NCBI GenBank assembly: GCA_021636625.1
Contig: JAJWLX010000026.1
Coordinates: forward strand, 1-41,843
DNA: 41,843 nt
Direction: 5' to 3'
Origin: Prevotella sp.
GTDB lineage: Bacteria; Bacteroidota; Bacteroidia; Bacteroidales; Bacteroidaceae
Below are positions 7,215 through 15,848 of the stretch, piece by piece (within the stretch, counting starts at the first letter, position 1; each line of letters begins with the position of its first letter). The notes beneath the pieces were generated by a model, which was not told the origin of the DNA, searched no databases, and saw only the letters and a list, made by a program, of their open reading frames with translations. A program made the position numbers and the translations under genes.

Positions 7215-9395
7215 ATGAGAAAAATGATTTCTTTTGCAGTTTTTGCTTTGTTGGCAACCTCGTTGTCGGCGCAGACCGTCGCCAATATGAAGGACCTCAA
7301 TGCTGAGAAAAAATCGGCTGCTATTAACCTGAAATTGACAGGAACATTAACAACCACGAGAAATTCGGATTTCCGACAGCTTCGTGACTTGTGCTGGCAA
7401 TTGAGAACTCTGGACTTGAGCGAGGCTACCTGTCCTGTTCTTCCAAAGAATGCCTTCCATTCCCGTCATCATCTGCAGAGTATCATCCTGCCAAACCAGT
7501 TGCAGGAGATTGGTAGTCAGGCTTTCTTTGCCTGCGACAATCTGCAGGATATAGTGATTCCTAAGAGCGTGACGAAAGTGGGAGCTGCAGCCTTTTCTGG
7601 TTGCAAGGCATTGAAAAACATCACGATAGACGGAACGCCGGAGTTGGGAGAGTTTGCCTTTGCCAATCTGGAAGGTGTCAAGGTCATCAAGGTGAATTCC
7701 AAGATTCCGCCAAAGGCAGCTTCTACTGCTTTTTCGGGCATGAATATGCGAGGTGTGAAACTGGTGATGCCAAGAGGTAGCGAGAAACTCTATCGCAAGG
7801 CGCTGGGATGGAATCACTTCTTCGGTGAGGTGAAGCAGGCGAGAGAAGTCTGCAATCCTGAGGCTTGTCTGATTCCTACCCCGATGGACCTGAAAGTAAA
7901 TGCCAAGGCGGCATCTTTGCAGGTGGCAGGAAACTGGAAAATCATAGCAGCCGATGGTCTTGCCAATGAGCAGGAACATGCCGAGAGAATCCTGAAGGAG
8001 CGAGTAGAGCAGCAGCACAAGGATCTGAAAAAGGGCGGACAGCTCACCATGACGCTTGCCCTGGATGAGACGCTGGCTGACAATGAGGCTTATACCCTGG
8101 ATGTGCAGCAGAAGGGAGTAGTTATCAGGGGTAAGACTGCTGCAGGTGTCTTCTATGGTTTGATGACTTTCGACCAGTTGCTCCGTGGCGATGCCTCTAA
8201 GGTAGGTTGCGATGCCATCCCACAGCTGACCTTGAAAGACCAGCCTCGCACCCATGTGAGAGAGTTGATGGTGGATCCTTGCCGCATCTTCGTTCCATAC
8301 GAGGATCTGAAGGCTTTTGTGCCGGAGATGGCCCGCTATAAACTGAATATGCTTCATCTCCATCTGGTAGATGATCAGGCTTGGACTATCGAAATCAAGA
8401 AATATCCTAGACTCACCGCCGAGGCGAGCAGTCGATGGGGAATGGACGATATGCTGATGCCTATCAAGGGCTATTATACCCAGGAGCAGATGCGCGACTT
8501 CGTGGCATATTGTGCCAAGTATCATATCCAGGTGGTTCCTGAGATTGAAATGCCGGGCCACGAGGTAGCTGCCATCAGTGTTTATCCAGAGTTGACCTGT
8601 CAGGGTGTTCAGAAACCTATCCGTACCACATGCGGTGTATCGGATGAGTTGCTTTGCCCGGGTAATGACTTCACTTACGAGTTCCTGGGTAATGTATTCA
8701 AGGAGTTGGCAGATATCTTTCCTTCTGAATATATCCATCTGGGTGGTGATGAGGCAGGAAATCCTGCGCTCGACTGCTGGACCAACTGTCCTAAGTGCCA
8801 GGCTTTGAAGAAGAAGCTGGGTATTACCACAACCGACCGCTCAGAGAACTGGAAGTTGCAGGGATATCTCTTTGACAAGGTGATAGACTTGCTTCGTACG
8901 CAGTATCACAAGACTCCAATGTTCTGGTATGAGACCGATTTCAAGAAGATTCAGCCTGGTTGTGTTACCTTTGCCTGGCGTGCCGGTTTGACAAAGGAAG
9001 CATTGGTAGCGGCTGTAGAGAACAATGCCCGTATCCTGCTTTGCCCTGGAGAGCATTGCTATTTTGATTATCCGATGGCAAAGGGCGATATGCCTGAGGT
9101 AAACTGGGGTATGCCTGTAACATCTCTGAAGGCAGCCTATAGCCTGGATCCTGCCTGGGGAATGGGCGAGGAGTTTGAGAAGAACAATCTCTTCGGTGTA
9201 GCCGGAACCCTTTGGAGCGAGTGCATCAATTCGCCAGAGCGTATCTACTATCAGGCTTATCCTCGTTCGCTGGCTTTGGCAGAGGCAGGCTGGAGTTTCC
9301 AGAAGAACCGTTCGTGGGAGGGATTCCTGACCAGATTGAAGCCAACCGTGAAGGATATGATGAGAAGAGGCATCACCTTCTCTATGGAATATTAA
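7215..9395 (+). CDS. GH20 beta-N-acetylhexosaminidase with N-terminal BspA-type leucine-rich repeats
   Basis: The 726-residue protein starts with a signal peptide (cleavage near residue 19, LSA-Q). Residues about 45-200 form BspA/LRR_5-type repeats, seen as LQSIILPNQLQEIGSQAF and LQDIVIPKSVTKVGAAAF. Residues about 215-335 look like the GH20b accessory domain. The GH20 barrel follows, with HLHLVDDQ at 381-388 and the catalytic Asp512-Glu513 pair in HLGGDEAGN. It should remove terminal GlcNAc or GalNAc from glycans, in the periplasm or at the cell surface. No lipobox and no T9SS C-terminal domain were recognised. The LRR part may hold the enzyme on a glycoprotein or cell surface. Confidence 0.93.
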   Translation: MRKMISFAVFALLATSLSAQTVANMKDLNAEKKSAAINLKLTGTLTTTRNSDFRQLRDLCWQLRTLDLSEATCPVLPKNAFHSRHHLQSIILPNQLQEIGSQAFFACDNLQDIVIPKSVTKVGAAAFSGCKALKNITIDGTPELGEFAFANLEGVKVIKVNSKIPPKAASTAFSGMNMRGVKLVMPRGSEKLYRKALGWNHFFGEVKQAREVCNPEACLIPTPMDLKVNAKAASLQVAGNWKIIAADGLANEQEHAERILKERVEQQHKDLKKGGQLTMTLALDETLADNEAYTLDVQQKGVVIRGKTAAGVFYGLMTFDQLLRGDASKVGCDAIPQLTLKDQPRTHVRELMVDPCRIFVPYEDLKAFVPEMARYKLNMLHLHLVDDQAWTIEIKKYPRLTAEASSRWGMDDMLMPIKGYYTQEQMRDFVAYCAKYHIQVVPEIEMPGHEVAAISVYPELTCQGVQKPIRTTCGVSDELLCPGNDFTYEFLGNVFKELADIFPSEYIHLGGDEAGNPALDCWTNCPKCQALKKKLGITTTDRSENWKLQGYLFDKVIDLLRTQYHKTPMFWYETDFKKIQPGCVTFAWRAGLTKEALVAAVENNARILLCPGEHCYFDYPMAKGDMPEVNWGMPVTSLKAAYSLDPAWGMGEEFEKNNLFGVAGTLWSECINSPERIYYQAYPRSLALAEAGWSFQKNRSWEGFLTRLKPTVKDMMRRGITFSMEY

Positions 9396-9414
9396 TGATG
9401 AACTAGAAAGCAAG

Positions 9415-9446
9415 AAGGGCAAGCTCCAAAAATGGATCTTGCCCTT
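9415..9446 (+). terminator. Hairpin terminator after the hexosaminidase gene
   Basis: AAGGGCAAG (9415-9423) pairs perfectly with CTTGCCCTT (9438-9446), with further partial pairing inside the loop. It lies 20 bases after the stop codon. The following TCTCATATTT is only moderately U-rich. Confidence 0.65.
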
Positions 9447-9496
9447 TCTCATATTTAAATCTCTCTCACTGTAAAATATAATAGAGATTTCTATTT

Positions 9497-9637
9497 TTAC
9501 TTGCTCAAACTAACAGAGTGGCTCATATTAGTCATTTCCGGGATTGAGTTGATTACGTCTCTCAAGAACATACCCATGCAAAGTACCATACCTGAAAACA
9601 TAACTGCGGCTACTGCCATTGTAAAAATAGTCATCAT
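9497..9637 (-). CDS. Small single-span membrane protein, 46 residues, unrecognised
   Basis: A 46-codon frame starts with two ATGs (9637 and 9634) and ends in TAA at 9497. Residues 2-23 (MTIFTMAVAAVMFSGMVLCMG) form one hydrophobic helix. The rest (FLRDVINSIPEMTNMSHSV) is polar and Ser/Thr-rich. A TAACTTTG box on the minus strand at 9690-9697 gives it its own likely promoter and a 5' leader of about 45 bases. It lies in the 565-base gap between the hexosaminidase and rho genes, which holds nothing else besides two terminators. No family was recognised. Methionine is unusually frequent (nine of 46). Confidence 0.6.
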   Translation of the reverse strand: MMTIFTMAVAAVMFSGMVLCMGMFLRDVINSIPEMTNMSHSVSLSK

Positions 9638-9689
9638 AATCTTTAAATCTTTTTTAATTTTTGTTACTGTTATTCCTTAAATACGGGTG

Positions 9690-9697
9690 CAAAGTTA
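9690..9697 (-). promoter_or_regulatory. TAACTTTG box for the 46-residue membrane protein
   Basis: The minus strand reads TAACTTTG here, a match to the TAnnTTTG -7 consensus, 53 bases before the start codon. The -33 region is AT-rich without a clear TTTG. Confidence 0.5.
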
Positions 9698-9906
9698 ACA
9701 CTTTTTTATTAAATAACGGCATCTTATGCTAAGAAATATAAATGCAACAAGCGTTTTTTGACCTGTATCAACTACTTCAAATATGTGATGAAAATGACAT
9801 TTTTACAGTATATTTTCAGTATTACTGTCATGTTTGTATTCCGTATTTGTAATATGGCTTTTTGTGTACAGAGAAGCTCTGTTTTTCCTATCAAATAGAA
9901 AGAAAA

Positions 9907-9938
9907 AGTCCAGTAAGTATGAATGGACTTACTGGACT
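9907..9938. terminator. Bidirectional terminator after rho
   Basis: AGTCCAGTAAGT (9907-9918) and ACTTACTGGACT (9927-9938) form a perfect 12-base stem with an 8-base loop. It is flanked by A5 on the left and CTTTTTT on the right, so it has a U-tract in both directions. It lies 23 bases past the rho stop codon. Confidence 0.88.
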
Positions 9939-9960
9939 CTTTTTTGTGTGAAATTTATCG

Positions 9961-12045
9961 TTATGAGTTCATAGAAATGAGGAACTCTTCGTTGTTGCGG
10001 GTATGCTGCATACTATTGTGGATAGTGTTCATTGCCTCGATAGGGTTCATGTCGGAAATGAACTTGCGGAGAATCCACATACGGTCGAGGGTTGTCTTAT
10101 CCTGCAAGAGGTCGTCGCGACGGGTAGAAGAAGCCACGAGGTTGACAGCAGGGAAGATACGCTTGTTGCTGAGTGAGCGGTCGAGCTGCAACTCCATGTT
10201 ACCTGTACCCTTGAACTCCTCGAAGATGACCTCATCCATCTTACTACCTGTATCAATCAGGGCTGTAGCGATGATGGTGAGTGAACCGCCACCCTCGATG
10301 TTACGGGCTGCACCGAAGAAGCGCTTAGGCTTCTGCAATGCGTTGGCATCCACACCACCCGTCAACACCTTACCTGATGCTGGGGCTACAGTATTATAGG
10401 CACGTGCCAGACGTGTGATAGAGTCGAGGAAGATGACTACATCGTGTCCGCACTCAACCATACGCTTTGCCTTCTCCAGAACGATGCCTGCAATCTTCAC
10501 GTGGCGCTCGGCTGGCTCGTCGAAGGTAGAGGCGATGACCTCTGCATTCACGGTGCGAGCCATATCGGTAACCTCCTCTGGGCGCTCGTCGATGAGCAGC
10601 ATCATCAGGTATGCCTCTGGATGGTTGGCTGCGATGGCATTGGCGATATCCTTCATCAGGATGGTCTTACCGGTCTTAGGCTGAGCCACGATGAGTGCAC
10701 GCTGTCCCTTACCGATAGGTGAGAAAAGGTCTACTACGCGGGTACTCAGGTTGGTGGTACGACGGTCGCCGCAGAGCTCAAACTTCTCGTTAGGGAAGAG
10801 TGGGGTGAGGTGCTCGAATGGAACACGGTCTCTTACATCCGATGGGTCACGACCGTTGATTTTGTCGATGCTGGTGAGTGGAAAGTACTTTTCACCCTCA
10901 TGTGGTGGACGAACGTGGCACTGGATGACATCACCAGTCTTCAATCCGTAGCGCTTCACAAAATTGGTAGCTACGTAGATATCATCTGGAGATGAGAGAT
11001 AGTTGAAATCGCTGCTGCGAAGGAAACCATATCCATCAGAGAGTACTTCGAGTACACCATTGGCAGAGATGATATCAGTAAAATCATATTCCGGTTCCTG
11101 ACTTACCTCCTTAGGGGCCTGTGCAGAAGCTGGTGCTGCAGTTGCTGCCGGAGTCATCGGACGGTCGAAGATATCGTATGTAGGCATGGCTGCCTGATCC
11201 TCGATAGGTAAATCTACCACTGTAATAAAATCGGTGCCATCGCCCGGGTCGCCTGTCCAGACGCCATCTGGTGTAGTCTCGGCTACAGCTGACTCTGGAG
11301 TATGTTTTGGAGTATTGTTTTCTTTTGGTTCTGTAGGAGTACTGTTCTCGTTGTGAGCATTCATCTTAGCCTGGAGCATGGCAATCAGCTCACTGTTGTC
11401 ATTGCCCGAACCGTCGGCAGTAAACTGCGCCTCAGGAATCTCTGCCTCCTGGTTGTCTGATACGGGAGCTTCTTCTGTTGGCTGCTCATTGTTTGCCAGA
11501 GCTGTAGTCATAGCTTCTTCCTCAGAAACTGTAGTCTGTTCTGTTGAGCTTTCGGCATTGTCTGCCCGATCTGCATTTTCTGTTGATTGCTCAACTGTAT
11601 TTTCTGCAGCCTTCATAGTTTCCTGCTGCATTTTGATGGCAGCCGCCTTGGCAGCCGCAATGGCTTCCAGTTCTGCCTTGCTCTTGCGTCCTCTGTGCTT
11701 AGGAAAAGCTGCCAGAGGATCAACGGTAGCAGGGATAGCTTGTGGAGTCTCTCCTTCAGTGGTAGTATTAGTAGCGGCAGGGCCGTTAACCTGGTTTTTC
11801 ATAACATCGAAGTTTTCACCCTCGATACCATGAACAGAATATACTCGATCTTCTTTCTTGCTGGCGATACGTGTGCGTTTACGCTTTTGCGCAGCACCAT
11901 CTGCTGATGCCTCTGCCAGAGCATCAAGAATCGTATAGATAATCGTCTCCTTATTGTCGCCAGATTTAATCTTGACGCCAATTTCTTTTGCAAGGTCCTT
12001 CAGTTGAACGACACTTTTTGCTGATAATTCGTCTTTGCTATACAT
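9961..12045 (-). CDS. rho: Transcription termination factor Rho with a long disordered insertion
   Basis: The 694-residue Rho (E. coli has 419) is a hexameric RNA helicase that ends transcription. Residues 1-45 are the SAP-like Rho_N domain (MYSKDELSAKSVVQLKDLA). Residues about 50-320 are low-complexity, rich in Ala, Glu, Thr, Asn and Pro. The cold-shock RNA-binding fold follows (GVLEVLSDGYGFLRSSDFNY, 330-349). The ATPase core has Walker A PKTGKT at 456-461 and Walker B-like VVIFLDSITRLARAY. The frame is open 65 codons further upstream, but that part crosses the promoter region and does not resemble Rho, so ATG 12045 is chosen. Long disordered insertions are known in Bacteroidota Rho and have been linked to phase separation in Bacteroides. 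Confidence 0.96.
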   Translation of the reverse strand: MYSKDELSAKSVVQLKDLAKEIGVKIKSGDNKETIIYTILDALAEASADGAAQKRKRTRIASKKEDRVYSVHGIEGENFDVMKNQVNGPAATNTTTEGETPQAIPATVDPLAAFPKHRGRKSKAELEAIAAAKAAAIKMQQETMKAAENTVEQSTENADRADNAESSTEQTTVSEEEAMTTALANNEQPTEEAPVSDNQEAEIPEAQFTADGSGNDNSELIAMLQAKMNAHNENSTPTEPKENNTPKHTPESAVAETTPDGVWTGDPGDGTDFITVVDLPIEDQAAMPTYDIFDRPMTPAATAAPASAQAPKEVSQEPEYDFTDIISANGVLEVLSDGYGFLRSSDFNYLSSPDDIYVATNFVKRYGLKTGDVIQCHVRPPHEGEKYFPLTSIDKINGRDPSDVRDRVPFEHLTPLFPNEKFELCGDRRTTNLSTRVVDLFSPIGKGQRALIVAQPKTGKTILMKDIANAIAANHPEAYLMMLLIDERPEEVTDMARTVNAEVIASTFDEPAERHVKIAGIVLEKAKRMVECGHDVVIFLDSITRLARAYNTVAPASGKVLTGGVDANALQKPKRFFGAARNIEGGGSLTIIATALIDTGSKMDEVIFEEFKGTGNMELQLDRSLSNKRIFPAVNLVASSTRRDDLLQDKTTLDRMWILRKFISDMNPIEAMNTIHNSMQHTRNNEEFLISMNS

Positions 12046-12132
12046 TATTATATATTGTATATTATATGATTTTTCTATGAAATGTAGCGTTTCTACAATG
12101 GAAACACTAGATGTATTTGAACTTTTCGAGTG

Positions 12133-12164
12133 CAAAGATAAGCAAAAAAAATGTTTCTGCCAAA
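12133..12164 (-). promoter_or_regulatory. Promoter of rho
   Basis: On the minus strand TTTG (12161-12164) and TATCTTTG (12133-12140) are 20 bases apart, a full match to the Bacteroidota promoter. The -33 element falls inside the first copy of the direct repeat TGTTTCTGCCAAAT. The rho leader would be about 80 bases long, room for feedback control. Confidence 0.75.
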
Positions 12165-12196
12165 TAAGATAGCTAAAAAATTTGTTTCTGCCAAAT
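12152..12196. repeat. Direct repeat in the rho/uup divergent promoter region
   Basis: TGTTTCTGCCAAAT occurs at 12152-12165 and again at 12183-12196, starts 31 bases apart (about three helical turns). The first copy overlaps the rho -33 element. The second begins just inside the uup -33 TTTG. Confidence 0.8.
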
Positions 12197-12212
12197 TTTT
12201 TCTGTAACTTTG
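12181..12212 (+). promoter_or_regulatory. Promoter of uup
   Basis: TTTG (12181-12184) and TAACTTTG (12205-12212) are 20 bases apart. Transcription would start about 12219, only some ten bases before the ATG, so the leader is very short. Confidence 0.75.
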
Positions 12213-12228
12213 CACAAAAATAACGAAA

Positions 12229-14061
12229 ATGGCAAGTCAAATACCGTATTTAGACGTTCAAAACCTCACCAAACGATTTGGAGCTGAGGTTCTTTTTGAT
12301 AATATTTCCTTCTCTATTGCAGAAGGACAGAAAGTGGGACTCGTGGCACGCAATGGCACGGGTAAATCTACATTGATGTCGGTGCTCATGGATAAGGAGG
12401 GACATGAGAGTGGTGATATCATCTATCGACGCGACTTGAAGGTGGGCTATCTGGAACAATCTCCTAAGTTTGATCCTGAGGAAAGCGTGCTGGAAGCTTG
12501 TTTCAATCATGAGGATGATCCGGAAAAGGTGCTCAAGGCGAAGCAGATTCTCACACAGTTGCATATCACCAATATGGACCAGCCGATGGGACAGTTGAGT
12601 GGAGGACAGCAGAAGCGTGTGGCACTGGCCAATGTGCTGATAGATGAGCCTGACTTCCTGATGCTCGATGAGCCTACCAACCATCTTGACCTGGAGATGA
12701 TAGAGTGGTTGGAGGGTTATCTGAACCGTGGCAACAAGACCATCTTCATGGTTACGCACGACCGTTTCTTCCTTGATAAGGTATGTAATACCATCCTGGA
12801 ACTCGACGATAAGACCATCTACACCTATCGTGGAAACTATGCTTACTATCTGGAAAAGCGCCAGGAACGTATGGATAATCTGCGTGCAGAAATCCAGCAT
12901 TCCAAGAATCTCTATCGCAAGGAGCTGGACTGGATGCGTCGTCAGCCTCAGGCTCGAGGTCATAAGGCTAAATATCGTGAGGATGCTTTCTATGAATTGG
13001 AGAAGGTAGCCAAGCAGCGCATCGAAGACCGCCAGGTAAGATTGAAGGCTTCTACCGTATATATTGGTTCGAAAATCTTCGAATGCCAGTATGTGAGCAA
13101 GGCTTTCGATGACAGAGGAAAGAAGAAGGTGATTCTCGATAACTTCTACTACAACTTTGCCCGATTTGAGAAGATGGGTATCGTAGGTAATAATGGTACG
13201 GGAAAATCTACTTTCATCAAGATGCTCTTGGGTGAGGTGCAGCCGGATAGTGGTAAGTTTGACATTGGTGAGACTGTGCGCTTTGGCTATTTCTCACAGG
13301 AGGGACTCAAGTTCAGGGAAGACCAGAAGGTGATAGATGTCATCACGGAGATTGCCGACTATATCGATCTGGGCAATGGCAAGCACATGACGGCTTCGCA
13401 GTTCCTGCAGTTCTTCCTCTTTACTCCCGAGGAGCAGCACAACTATGTATATAAGTTGAGCGGTGGCGAGAAGCGCAAGCTCTATCTCTGTACGGTGCTG
13501 ATGAGAAATCCTAACTTCCTGGTACTCGATGAGCCTACCAATGACCTCGATATCCAAACCTTGCAGGTGTTGGAAGAGTATCTGCAGGATTTCGCCGGTT
13601 GCGTAATCGTGGTGAGTCACGACCGTTACTTCATGGACAAGGTGGTAGATCATCTCCTGGTGTTCAAGGGCGAAGGCGAAATTCAGGATTTCCCTGGCAA
13701 CTATACCCAGTATAGAGACTGGAGCAGGTTGCAGGAGAAGGATGAAGCAGAAAAAGCTGCAGCTACGGCTAAAAACGCAGGCAATAACAATACGGCTGCC
13801 AATGATGGTGCCGGCACGGCCAAGCGTGATGCCAACTTTGAGAACAAGCGTAAGATGAGCTATAAGGAGAAGCGTGAATATGAACAGCTGACCCAGGAAA
13901 TAGAGAAGCTTACCGATGAGCAGAAAAAGTTGGAAGAAGCCCTTTGCAGTGGTACCCTGTCGGTAGAGGAATTGACCGAAAAGAGCAAGCGTCTGCCGGA
14001 AATCAAGGATGAGCTTGACGAGAAGGAAATGAGGTGGCTGGAACTGTCTGAGATGCTATAA
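12229..14061 (+). CDS. uup: ABC-F family ATPase, Uup-like
   Basis: The 610-residue protein has two ABC ATPase domains and no membrane helices, as in the ABC-F ribosome-associated factors. The first domain has Walker A RNGTGKST (41-48), signature LSGGQQKR (123-130) and Walker B LMLDEPTNHLD (144-154). The second has GNNGTGKST (320-328), LSGGEKRK (410-417) and LVLDEPTNDLD (431-441). A low-complexity Ala/Asn linker (about 510-535) leads to a coiled-coil end with SYKEKREYEQL, the mark of the Uup subgroup. It may act on stalled ribosomes or branched DNA. Which ABC-F subclass is meant is inferred from the C-terminal domain alone. Confidence 0.92.
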   Translation: MASQIPYLDVQNLTKRFGAEVLFDNISFSIAEGQKVGLVARNGTGKSTLMSVLMDKEGHESGDIIYRRDLKVGYLEQSPKFDPEESVLEACFNHEDDPEKVLKAKQILTQLHITNMDQPMGQLSGGQQKRVALANVLIDEPDFLMLDEPTNHLDLEMIEWLEGYLNRGNKTIFMVTHDRFFLDKVCNTILELDDKTIYTYRGNYAYYLEKRQERMDNLRAEIQHSKNLYRKELDWMRRQPQARGHKAKYREDAFYELEKVAKQRIEDRQVRLKASTVYIGSKIFECQYVSKAFDDRGKKKVILDNFYYNFARFEKMGIVGNNGTGKSTFIKMLLGEVQPDSGKFDIGETVRFGYFSQEGLKFREDQKVIDVITEIADYIDLGNGKHMTASQFLQFFLFTPEEQHNYVYKLSGGEKRKLYLCTVLMRNPNFLVLDEPTNDLDIQTLQVLEEYLQDFAGCVIVVSHDRYFMDKVVDHLLVFKGEGEIQDFPGNYTQYRDWSRLQEKDEAEKAAATAKNAGNNNTAANDGAGTAKRDANFENKRKMSYKEKREYEQLTQEIEKLTDEQKKLEEALCSGTLSVEELTEKSKRLPEIKDELDEKEMRWLELSEML

Positions 14062-14062
14062 A

Positions 14063-14080
14063 CATTGAACTTTATGATTA
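14063..14080. repeat. Single copy of the CATTGAACTTTATGATTA element
   Basis: These 18 bases are identical to 1308-1325 in the truA/transporter gap. The copy starts just two bases after the uup stop codon, so the element seems to prefer gene 3' ends. Confidence 0.6.
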
Positions 14081-14129
14081 GTTGGTGTGCTGTCTTTAAT
14101 AATAAATATTTATAAAAGAAAATAGAAAA

Positions 14130-14735
14130 ATGGAAATCAAGAAATCAGAATTTACGATATCTGCTCCACGCGTGAGCATGTGTCCAAAAGATAATAAGGC
14201 TGAGTATGCTTTTATCGGCCGTAGTAATGTAGGCAAATCGAGCCTCATCAATATGCTTTGCAATCATAAGGGTTTGGCTAAAACTTCTGCTACACCGGGT
14301 AAAACATTGCTTATCAATCATTTTATCATCAATAATGAATGGTATCTGGTTGACCTTCCTGGCTATGGTTTCGCCAAACGTTCGAAGACAGTACAAAAAC
14401 AGTTGGAGCAGATGATCAGCAGTTATATCCTGCAGCGCCCACAGTTGGCGAATGTCTTCGTTCTGATCGATGTGCGTCATGAGCAACAGAAGATTGATCG
14501 TGAGTTCGTGGATTGGTTGGGCGAAAGCAATGTGCCTTTCTGTATTGTCTTTACCAAGGCTGATAAGTTGGGGCCGGTAAAGGCTCGTATGAATGCCGAG
14601 AAGTGGATGCACGCTCTGGAGGACCGTTGGGAGGCACTTCCTCCTTACTTCATCACCAGTAGTGAGAAGAAGACGGGTCGTGATGAAGTACTCGACTATA
14701 TTGACGAAATCAATAAATCACTGGCAGGAGAGTAA
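14130..14735 (+). CDS. engB: Ribosome biogenesis GTPase EngB (YihA/YsxC)
   Basis: The 201-residue protein is a single-domain GTPase needed for large ribosomal subunit assembly. The G1 loop is GRSNVGKSS (30-38), G3 is DLPGYG (75-80) and G4 is TKAD (142-145). The motif KTSATPGKT in switch I is typical of EngB. Length fits the family (about 200). It starts a likely operon with the oxidoreductase, DUF4421 and DUF1460 genes. No clear promoter box was seen in the 68 bases after uup, so read-through from uup is possible. Confidence 0.95.
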   Translation: MEIKKSEFTISAPRVSMCPKDNKAEYAFIGRSNVGKSSLINMLCNHKGLAKTSATPGKTLLINHFIINNEWYLVDLPGYGFAKRSKTVQKQLEQMISSYILQRPQLANVFVLIDVRHEQQKIDREFVDWLGESNVPFCIVFTKADKLGPVKARMNAEKWMHALEDRWEALPPYFITSSEKKTGRDEVLDYIDEINKSLAGE

Positions 14736-14845
14736 AAGCCTGCTATCTGGATCTATTGGGTCAAGATATACTCAGCCGGATTCTGGTATATAATCGTGTC
14801 CGGATCAACAATATTCAGGTAAAATCAGAATATAAAAGTAATAGG

Positions 14846-15829
14846 ATGAAACAGATAAACTGGGGATTTATCGGCTGCGGAGAAGTAACCGAGAAGAAGA
14901 GCGGACCTGCCTTCAATGAGGTAGAGGGGTCGCAGGTCGTTGCGGTGATGAGCCGTAGCGAGAAAAAGGCTCGTGGTTATGCCGAGCGTCATCATATACG
15001 AAAATGGTACACCGATGCACAGGAACTCATCGATGATCCAGATGTGAATGCAATATATATCGCTACGCCACCATCATCGCATGCCACCTTCGCCATTATG
15101 GCAATGCGTGCCGGCAAACCGGTATATATAGAGAAACCATTGGCGGCAAGCTATAGCGATTGTATTCGTATCAACCGTATCAGCGAGCAGACGGGGGTGC
15201 CATGTTTTGTTGCCTATTACCGTCGTTATCTTCCTTATTTTCAAAAAGTAAAGGAGATTATCAAAAGTGGTGCTATAGGTGATGTCATCAATGTACAGGT
15301 TCGTTTTTCTGTGCCTCCACGTGATCTGGACACCAAGAGTGGCAAGGAGATGCCTTGGAGATTGCAGCCGGATATTGCCGGTGGAGGATATTTCTACGAC
15401 CTGGCTCCTCATCAGATAGACCTGTTGCAGGATCTCTTTGGAGTTATCACCCGTGCCCATGGTTATCCTGCCAACCGTGCGCATCTTTATGATGCAGAAG
15501 ATACGGTATCTGCCTGTTTCTTCTTCGAAAGTGGTATTCCGGCGAGCGGCAGTTGGTGCTTTGTGGGACATGAGAGTGCCAAGGAAGACTGTATTGAGGT
15601 GATTGGCGACAAGGGTTCGCTCTCTTTCTCTGTCTTTACCTATCAGCCTATCGAGTTGATAACTAGCGAGGGCAGATCGAGCATCACCGTTGCCAATCCA
15701 CCGTATGTTCAGTTGCCTATCATCAGAAATGTGATAGAGCATCTGCAGGGCATCAATACCTGTACCTGCACCAGCGTTTCTGCTACCCCGGTAAACTGGG
15801 TGCTTGATCGCGTGCTTTGGAAGAATTAG
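14846..15829 (+). CDS. Gfo/Idh/MocA-family NAD(P)-dependent oxidoreductase
   Basis: The 327-residue protein has an N-terminal Rossmann fold (WGFIGCGEVTEKKSGPAF, residues 6-23) and the family's EKP triad, Glu96-Lys97-Pro98 in YIEKPLA. The later LAPHQIDLLQDLFG carries the likely catalytic histidine. These enzymes oxidise or reduce sugars, inositols or related compounds, and the substrate cannot be predicted here. The frame extends 30 codons upstream of ATG 14846, but the Rossmann strand normally begins right at the N-terminus, so the internal ATG is chosen. The next gene starts 19 bases after the stop. Confidence 0.92.
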   Translation: MKQINWGFIGCGEVTEKKSGPAFNEVEGSQVVAVMSRSEKKARGYAERHHIRKWYTDAQELIDDPDVNAIYIATPPSSHATFAIMAMRAGKPVYIEKPLAASYSDCIRINRISEQTGVPCFVAYYRRYLPYFQKVKEIIKSGAIGDVINVQVRFSVPPRDLDTKSGKEMPWRLQPDIAGGGYFYDLAPHQIDLLQDLFGVITRAHGYPANRAHLYDAEDTVSACFFFESGIPASGSWCFVGHESAKEDCIEVIGDKGSLSFSVFTYQPIELITSEGRSSITVANPPYVQLPIIRNVIEHLQGINTCTCTSVSATPVNWVLDRVLWKN

Positions 15830-15848
15830 AAAGAATACCCTAAATGGG

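Noticed and set aside
7347..8738. 463-codon minus-strand frame opposite the hexosaminidase gene
   Set aside because: Antisense shadow of a strongly coding gene; the product has no domain and is unusually rich in His, Leu and Ser.
12046..12240. 65-residue upstream extension of Rho
   Set aside because: It runs through the divergent promoters and overlaps the uup start; Rho_N begins at ATG 12045.
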